Shown: in pieces, positions 58,914-64,000 of the stretch | How positions within the stretch are numbered: position 1 is the first letter of the stretch | Layout: each line of letters begins with the position of its first letter | Origin: Planktophila sp965267775 | Lineage (GTDB): Bacteria; Actinomycetota; Actinomycetes; Nanopelagicales; Nanopelagicaceae | Reading direction: 5' to 3' | NCBI GenBank assembly: GCA_965267775.1 | Contig: OZ254140.1 | Coordinates: 1,426,001-1,490,000, forward strand | Length of the DNA stretch: 64,000 bases | Position numbers and translations under genes: made by a program | The notes under the pieces: model-generated | What the model was told of the DNA's origin: nothing | What the model saw: only the letters and a program-made list of their open reading frames with translations | Databases searched by the model: none

Positions 58914-60013
58914 GAAAAGTATTTGCCTCGCTCATTGCAGCCGTTGCCCTGATCGCACCTCTACCGCAAGCAATTGCTGCTACACCTGTTATTAGAGTTG
59001 TAGATATTCCTCACCGAAATTTTGATGGAACATTTCGCGACAATGAGCTATCAAAGACTCTGACTCCTGATGGACGTCTTGGTAAAGCACTCTTTACATC
59101 TAACTCAGCTGCTACATGGGTCATTGATGCATATCTCATCGATGAGATCGAAGATATGGCCGATGGATATACCTTTGAAGGTAAGGCAGATCCGGTCGGC
59201 ACTAGCATTGCAAAGATCTGGTTACAGCAACTTCGCATTGCAACTATTGGAAATCCCATCGTCGCACTTCCTTACGGAAATCCTGATGCATCACTGGCCC
59301 GTAAATTGGCGCCGAGTGAGATCAATTTCTATTCAGCGCTAGGTGCATCAAAGTTAGAAACATTCTTCGGCCGCGCTGTTATTTCACAGAATGGTTGGGG
59401 CAGCGGAAAGTCGCGCCTAGATAGCCAATATCAAGAGTTTTACCGCAGTGAGCGAACTCTTCTCCTTGGTCTGAGCAAGGTAATCACCACCCCTGAAATT
59501 ACAAACCTTCGAGAGAAGCTAGGCCTTGTTCTCAACCCCCAATTAAGCGTTGAAGATCGCGCATACTTTTCATACTCTGCACGTGATGCTGTCCGTAAGG
59601 TTGCTGGAAAATTGAAAGTTGTCTCTGGTCGTTATCAATTAACATCTGAGACGACAAAGGTTCCGTTGACCCTTGTAAATAAATTTGAAACTGCAACGAC
59701 TGTTAATCTCTCACTTATTCCAATGAATTCACGAGTACAGGTTGAGAACGTCAACAACATCACGATTCCACCTAAATCCCAAGTTCAGATTGCTGTCACC
59801 TTCGATGTCATTGCATCTGGTTCAACTCTTGTACTTGCTCAATTAATGACGCCACAGGGAACCCGCGTCGGTGAGGTATCAAAGTTAAATCTCACAATGA
59901 CTGTCATTGATTCACGCGTTGCCTGGTTTACAACAGCTGCTGCCATCGTTCTCTTCTTGGGAGCAATTGCTCAATCAGTCCGTCGAATCCGGAGGAGCCG
60001 TAATGAAAAATAA
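58910..60013 (+). CDS. DUF6049-like secreted/membrane protein
   Basis: A 367-residue protein with a signal peptide (MRKVFASLIAAVALIAPLPQAIAA) and a C-terminal membrane helix (VAWFTTAAAIVLFLGAIAQS) ending in a basic tail (SVRRIRRSRNEK). The outer part is beta-rich with no catalytic motif. It sits between the Nudix gene (overlap of 4 bases) and murJ (overlap of 11), exactly where DUF6049 proteins occur in Actinobacteria, but is much shorter than those, which suggests loss of N-terminal domains. Possibly a partner of MurJ. Confidence 0.75.
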   Translation: MRKVFASLIAAVALIAPLPQAIAATPVIRVVDIPHRNFDGTFRDNELSKTLTPDGRLGKALFTSNSAATWVIDAYLIDEIEDMADGYTFEGKADPVGTSIAKIWLQQLRIATIGNPIVALPYGNPDASLARKLAPSEINFYSALGASKLETFFGRAVISQNGWGSGKSRLDSQYQEFYRSERTLLLGLSKVITTPEITNLREKLGLVLNPQLSVEDRAYFSYSARDAVRKVAGKLKVVSGRYQLTSETTKVPLTLVNKFETATTVNLSLIPMNSRVQVENVNNITIPPKSQVQIAVTFDVIASGSTLVLAQLMTPQGTRVGEVSKLNLTMTVIDSRVAWFTTAAAIVLFLGAIAQSVRRIRRSRNEK

Positions 60014-61634
60014 TGAGCTCTTCCGCGCATCTTCCATCATGGCGATCGGCACCATCTTCTCTCGCATCACCGGATTCTTCCGCGCAATTCTTGCAGTGGC
60101 AGTTCTTGGAACCGCTCTCTTGGCCGATACATATAACGTCGCAAATACAATGCCTAATATTCTCTACAACTTACTTGTTGGTGGAGCGCTTACCGCAATC
60201 TTTGTACCGCAGTTAGTTCGATCATTTAACGATGAAGATGGCGGTCATGGTTTCGCTTCCCGCCTCGTCACTACGATCTCAGGAATTCTCTTCGTACTTG
60301 TTGTCATTGGAGTTATCTTTGCTCCACTTCTCGTTCGCCTCTATGCGCCAGAATTCTCTGAAATTGGTTTTGAACATGAGCGCGCGATTGCAGTTGCCTT
60401 TACCCGCTACTGCCTTCCGCAGATATTCTTCCTCGGCCTCTTTACGATGTTGGGTCAGGTCGCAAATGCTCGCGGATCCTTCGCACCTCTTATGTGGGCG
60501 CCAATCGCTAATAACCTCGTAGTTATCGTTGTTTTCAGCGGCTTCCTCACCTTCCAGCACAACATTGCAGTGGGAACTATTACCGATTTCCAGATTCAAC
60601 TCTTGGGTTGGGGAACAACAGCAGGAGTTGTCATTCAAGCTCTCATCCTCATCCCTGTCGTGCATCGTTCGGGAATCAAGATCCGCCCTATCTTTGGCGT
60701 TAAAGGGCTAGGTAAGTCATTTTCGCTCGCTGGATGGACGCTTATCTATGTATTAATTTCCCAGCTTGGATATCTCGTTACTGTCAACGTTGCAACCGCT
60801 GCTGCAGTGCGAAGCGCAAAGGCTGGAATTTCAACTGGCGTTGGTTTCACGCCATATACAAGTGCGTACTACATCATGCTCCTGCCGTACTCGATTGTGA
60901 CTATCTCTATCGTGACAGCGTTGTTGCCACATCTTTCAAAGCTGGCAATTGAGAAGAAGGTTGAGGATGTTCGCCTTCAGCTAATTCGTGCAATCAAGAT
61001 GGTCGGAGTTGTCACTGTTCCAAGCGCTGTAGCACTTATCTTCTTCGGTCCACTGATGACAGAAGTTCTCTATATGGGTATCTCACTCGATGATTCACGT
61101 TATATCGGATATGTACTTGCCGCGCTCGGTCTCGGCCTAGTTCCATTTAGTATCAACTTGATTCTCGTCCGAGGTTTCAATGCATTTGAAGATACAAAGA
61201 CTCAAGTGACTTCTATTCTGATAATTAACGTTATCTCTGTCTTGCTCTCCTATATATTCTTATGGAAACTTGCTAGCGATGTCGTCACTGTTGGTCTCGG
61301 AATCGCTTTCTCTATTAGTTATATCGTCGGTCTCTCAATTACTTTAAAGTTAATCAAGAAGCATGTTGGTAGCCTCAAACTCGCAGATTTCGCAGGCCAA
61401 CACCTTGCACTCCTTGCCGCATCACTTATTGCAATGGTGCCCCTATTCGCACTCTCTACCTATCTTGGTTGGGCCGATGATTCAGCGCCGCTGATCACTC
61501 GCGCAATTCGATTGGCTGGAGTTTTGACCTTCGCAGGCTGTGGCTATCTCTTCCTCGCCCATCGCTTCAAAGTGGCTGAAATCGCAGGTCTTCGAAGCTT
61601 CGCCACAACTGTTTCGGCCAAGCTCAAGCGATAA
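60003..61634 (+). CDS. murJ: MurJ lipid II flippase
   Basis: A 543-residue membrane protein of about 14 helices. It begins MKNNELFRASSIMAIGTIFSRITGFFR, the MviN start, and has ADTYNVANTMPNILYNLLVGGALTAIFVPQLVR (read in parts) and QVANARGSFAPLMWAPIANNLV. It moves lipid II outward for peptidoglycan synthesis. The mycobacterial MurJ carries an extra cytoplasmic pseudokinase domain after helix 14; here the protein ends soon after the membrane part. ATG 60003 is used; the frame opening at 59907 overlaps the upstream gene. Confidence 0.95.
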   Translation: MKNNELFRASSIMAIGTIFSRITGFFRAILAVAVLGTALLADTYNVANTMPNILYNLLVGGALTAIFVPQLVRSFNDEDGGHGFASRLVTTISGILFVLVVIGVIFAPLLVRLYAPEFSEIGFEHERAIAVAFTRYCLPQIFFLGLFTMLGQVANARGSFAPLMWAPIANNLVVIVVFSGFLTFQHNIAVGTITDFQIQLLGWGTTAGVVIQALILIPVVHRSGIKIRPIFGVKGLGKSFSLAGWTLIYVLISQLGYLVTVNVATAAAVRSAKAGISTGVGFTPYTSAYYIMLLPYSIVTISIVTALLPHLSKLAIEKKVEDVRLQLIRAIKMVGVVTVPSAVALIFFGPLMTEVLYMGISLDDSRYIGYVLAALGLGLVPFSINLILVRGFNAFEDTKTQVTSILIINVISVLLSYIFLWKLASDVVTVGLGIAFSISYIVGLSITLKLIKKHVGSLKLADFAGQHLALLAASLIAMVPLFALSTYLGWADDSAPLITRAIRLAGVLTFAGCGYLFLAHRFKVAEIAGLRSFATTVSAKLKR

Positions 61635-61654
61635 AGGCGCGATAAGGTGCGCTT

Positions 61655-62584
61655 ATGAGCACCGAAGTTCGCGAAGTCGTCATTGTTGGATCTGGCCCTG
61701 CTGGATATACCGCTGCTATCTATGCAGCTCGTGCAGATCTCAAGCCTGTCATCTATGAAGGCTCGGTGACTGCTGGTGGCGCACTTATGAACACCACTGA
61801 GGTCGAAAACTTCCCTGGATTCATCGACGGAATTATGGGTCCAGACCTTATGGACAATATGCGTAAGCAAGCTAAGCGCTTTGGTGCAGAGTTGATTACA
61901 GATGATGTTGTTGAGATGGATCTGACATCAGAGATCAAAGTTATTAAAGATGGTTCAGGTAATGTCGTGAAGGCAAAGTCTGTCATTCTTGCAATGGGTT
62001 CTGCATATCGCGAGATCGGACTTGAGAATGAGAAGCGTCTCTCAGGTCGCGGTGTCTCATGGTGTGCAACATGCGATGGATTCTTCTTCCGCGATCAGAC
62101 AATTGCAGTTGTAGGTGGTGGTGACTCTGCAGTTGAGGAGGCAACGTTTCTTACAAAGTTTGCATCGAAGGTTGTCTTGATTCACCGTCGTGATTCATTG
62201 CGCGCATCAAAGATTATGCAGGAGCGCGCCTTCAATAATCCTAAGCTTGAGATGATGTGGGATACAGAAGTTATTGATGTTCTCGGTGAGAATAAAGTTG
62301 AAGGTCTTAAGTTGAAGAACACCAAGACCGGTGAAGAATCAACTGGAGCATTTACTGGTCTCTTCGTTGCCATCGGACATATTCCACGTTCTGAACTCGT
62401 TGCGACTCAGGTTGCACTTGATAATGAGGCGTATGTAAAGGTTGAAGATCGTTCAACACGTACCAATATTGCTGGTGTCTTCGCATGTGGTGATCTCGTC
62501 GATCACACATACCAACAGGCAATCACAGCTGCAGGTTCTGGTTGCCAGGCGGCAATCGATGCCGAGAAGTTCTTAGCCCACTAA
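61655..62584 (+). CDS. trxB: Thioredoxin reductase
   Basis: A 309-residue flavoprotein: FAD motif VVIVGSGPAGYTAAIYAAR, the redox pair CATC in VSWCATCDGFFF, the NADPH motif VVGGGDSAVEEA and the C-terminal GVFACGDLVDHTYQQAITAAGSG. It reduces TrxA with NADPH. TAAGGT is 6 bases before the ATG with no ribosome binding site. In mycobacteria sigM-rsmA lies between murJ and trxB; they are absent here. Confidence 0.96.
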   Translation: MSTEVREVVIVGSGPAGYTAAIYAARADLKPVIYEGSVTAGGALMNTTEVENFPGFIDGIMGPDLMDNMRKQAKRFGAELITDDVVEMDLTSEIKVIKDGSGNVVKAKSVILAMGSAYREIGLENEKRLSGRGVSWCATCDGFFFRDQTIAVVGGGDSAVEEATFLTKFASKVVLIHRRDSLRASKIMQERAFNNPKLEMMWDTEVIDVLGENKVEGLKLKNTKTGEESTGAFTGLFVAIGHIPRSELVATQVALDNEAYVKVEDRSTRTNIAGVFACGDLVDHTYQQAITAAGSGCQAAIDAEKFLAH

Positions 62585-62622
62585 ATTTCACATACAAATA
62601 ACTAGATATATAGGAGCAAGTA

Positions 62623-62946
62623 ATGAGCGCACCAATCAAGGTAACGACAGCTGATTTCGACCAGGTTGTATTGAAGAGCAGTAAGCCTGTTCTCGTTGAT
62701 TTCTGGGCAGAATGGTGTGGTCCTTGCCGCGCAATCGCTCCAATCTTGGACGATATCGCTGCAGAGCATGGAGATAAGCTCACAATCGCAAAGCTCAACA
62801 CAGATGAAGAGTCAGCTATTGCTATCAAGTATGGCGTGACTTCAATTCCAATGCTTAATGTCTATGTCAATGGTGAAGTTGTAAAGACCATCATCGGTGC
62901 AAAGCCAAAGCCAGCACTCTTGAAGGAACTCGAAGGCTTCATCTAA
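62623..62946 (+). CDS. trxA: Thioredoxin
   Basis: A 107-residue thioredoxin with the active site AEWCGPCRA and the cis-proline in TSIPMLNVYV. ATAGGAGC precedes the ATG. It is 38 bases after trxB and is its reductase's partner in disulfide reduction. Confidence 0.97.
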   Translation: MSAPIKVTTADFDQVVLKSSKPVLVDFWAEWCGPCRAIAPILDDIAAEHGDKLTIAKLNTDEESAIAIKYGVTSIPMLNVYVNGEVVKTIIGAKPKPALLKELEGFI

Positions 62947-62953
62947 ATCTCTT

Positions 62954-63958
62954 ATGAAGGAGTTATCTCCCGACGAGATTCGCTCATTTCAACAAGAGCG
63001 TGGACTCCATGTCACCGGTGAATTAAACGATGCGACCAAGCGCGCCTTAGAAGAGGCGCGCTGGAAGCTCGGTGATCGCTCACTCAATCTCCAACCATCT
63101 CCGATGATGCGTGGCGATGATGTGGCGACTCTTCAAGCTCGCCTGACAGAGATGGGATTTAACTGCGGACGTGTCGATGGAATATATGGTCCATCGACTG
63201 AGAGCGCAGTCAAAGAGTTTCAAAAATCTGTTGGCGCCAAGGTTGATGGAAAGTGCGGACCAGCAACAATTATTGCTCTCTTACGTTTAACAAAGACAAT
63301 CTCTGGTGGTGCGCCGACCGCCCTCCGCGAAAGTGCGCAACATAAGAATCGCGGACCAGCTCTTGCAAATAAGGTAATTGTTCTCGATCCAGGTTCGGCC
63401 GATGGTGAAGAAGAGATCACTCTCGATATTGCACAACGTATTGAAGGTCGTTTACTTGCACTTGGTGCAACTGTATTTCTTGTTCGCGGAGCGACAAATA
63501 ATCCGACAGAACATGAACGTATTGAATTTACAAATAAGAACAACGCTGATCTCTTGATCTCATTACATACTGATCGAGATTTAAATCCGCGGGCAGAAGG
63601 TGTTGCAACATTCTTCTATGGAAGTGATGCACATGGAATTCACTCGATTGTGGGTGAGCGATTTGCATCATTGGTACAGCGTGAAATCTCTGCGCGTACC
63701 GATCTCCTCAACTGTCGTACACATGCAAAGACTTGGGATATTTTGCGCCTTACTGAATGTCCGGCAATCCGCGTCGATTGTGGCTATCTCACCAATACTG
63801 GTGATTCACAGCGTTTAGCTCGCCCTGAATTTCGAGATACCCTCGCTGAAAGTTTCATTATTGCGATTCAACGCCTCTATCTATCGGCCGAAGATGATGC
63901 CAAGACAGGTACTTTGCGAATCTCAGACCTTCGTAGCGCCGGTATTCGACGTAATTAA
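62954..63958 (+). CDS. cwlM: CwlM-like protein with degenerate amidase_3 domain
   Basis: A 334-residue protein with two peptidoglycan-binding repeats (residues ~1-35 and 50-112; LQARLTEMGFNCGRVDGIYGP) and an amidase_3 domain (about 138-310). The zinc ligands are partly lost: the first is DPGS with Ser148 instead of His, a Glu remains in GEEEITLDIA, His205 remains in SLHTDR, and the final catalytic Glu is replaced by Asp275 in RVDCGYLT. This agrees with mycobacterial CwlM, a non-enzymatic regulator of MurA that is phosphorylated by PknB. ATG 62954 is 7 bases after trxA; no signal peptide, so the protein stays in the cytoplasm. Confidence 0.9.
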   Translation: MKELSPDEIRSFQQERGLHVTGELNDATKRALEEARWKLGDRSLNLQPSPMMRGDDVATLQARLTEMGFNCGRVDGIYGPSTESAVKEFQKSVGAKVDGKCGPATIIALLRLTKTISGGAPTALRESAQHKNRGPALANKVIVLDPGSADGEEEITLDIAQRIEGRLLALGATVFLVRGATNNPTEHERIEFTNKNNADLLISLHTDRDLNPRAEGVATFFYGSDAHGIHSIVGERFASLVQREISARTDLLNCRTHAKTWDILRLTECPAIRVDCGYLTNTGDSQRLARPEFRDTLAESFIIAIQRLYLSAEDDAKTGTLRISDLRSAGIRRN

Positions 63959-64000
63959 CTTTCATCGTTAATTAAGTACCGACTTTGTAGGGCGGTATGG
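63959..64000. other. Short right-edge segment without a recognisable gene
   Basis: The 42 bases after the cwlM-like stop hold no start or coding signal that can be judged. In related genomes parB and parA follow convergently or on the other strand. Confidence 0.6.

Noticed and set aside
1..64000. CRISPR array, prophage, transposon or integrase
   Set aside because: No regularly spaced repeats with unique spacers, no transposase or integrase frame and no phage structural gene was found.

Overview
The window looks like chromosomal DNA from a streamlined, moderate-GC actinobacterium, most likely of the freshwater acI / Nanopelagicales type. This is inferred from three things. The gene set and order are actinobacterial: gyrB-gyrA-tRNA-Ile-tRNA-Ala-ppiA-crgA-trpG-pknB, rpsF-ssb-rpsR-rplI-dnaB, and pcnA-mutT4-like-DUF6049-murJ-trxB-trxA-cwlM. 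Intergenic gaps are very short, with many 1-4 base overlaps. By eye the base composition is clearly less GC-rich than in most Actinobacteria. No transposase, prophage, CRISPR array or rRNA was found. The right edge stops at a cwlM-like gene, which in other Actinobacteria lies just before parB/parA and the origin, so oriC is probably close to the right of the window.

Layout. 1-4.6 kb: partial glycosyltransferase, TetR regulator, class-III aminotransferase, zinc-ribbon membrane protein, secreted DUF1566-like protein, tRNA-Arg. 4.8-6.1 kb: FprA-type ferredoxin-NADP reductase. 6.1-8.1 kb (minus): a three-gene operon with a SipW-type signal peptidase, a TasA/camelysin-like secreted protein and a second small secreted protein. 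8.2-11.5 kb (plus, divergent): a stand-alone receiver, a secreted protein with a sulfite-oxidase-like C-terminal motif, a histidine kinase ending in an Hpt-like segment, and an OmpR-type regulator. Together these two halves are the best candidate here for an undescribed system: a regulated surface-fibre or matrix module with a split phosphorelay. 11.5-18.7 kb: guaB1, two tiny exported or membrane genes, tRNA-Ser and a 1633-residue mosaic adhesin ending in an OmpA-like domain. 18.8-25 kb: Xaa-Pro peptidase, a two-gene fluoride channel, a YvlD-like membrane protein, succinate dehydrogenase, tRNA-Ser(UGA). 25-28.6 kb: HAD phosphatase, serS, pheA, glycerophosphodiesterase.

28.7-40 kb is the origin-type block: PP2C phosphatase and PASTA kinase, trpG/pabA, crgA, a large Fe-S oxidoreductase, rhomboid, ppiA, two tRNAs, gyrA and gyrB. 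40-47 kb: a two-component system, htpX-lemA, dcd, an acyl-CoA dehydrogenase and an EamA exporter. 47-55.5 kb: dnaB preceded by DnaA-box-like iterated repeats, corA, ribosomal proteins L9/S18/S6 with ssb, a membrane glycosyltransferase, a class-A PBP and a DUF5318 protein. 55.6-64 kb: an MFS transporter, pcnA, a Nudix hydrolase, a DUF6049-like protein, murJ, trxB, trxA and a cwlM-like pseudo-amidase.

The genes mostly serve the envelope and its control (PBP, MurJ, CwlM, PASTA kinase, CrgA, adhesin, fibre module), DNA replication (GyrAB, DnaB, SSB) and respiration (Sdh, Fe-S reductase). A striking global feature is that at least fourteen operon-leading genes lack a ribosome binding site and instead have a TANNNT -10-like hexamer 6-8 bases before the start codon, pointing to widespread leaderless mRNAs.
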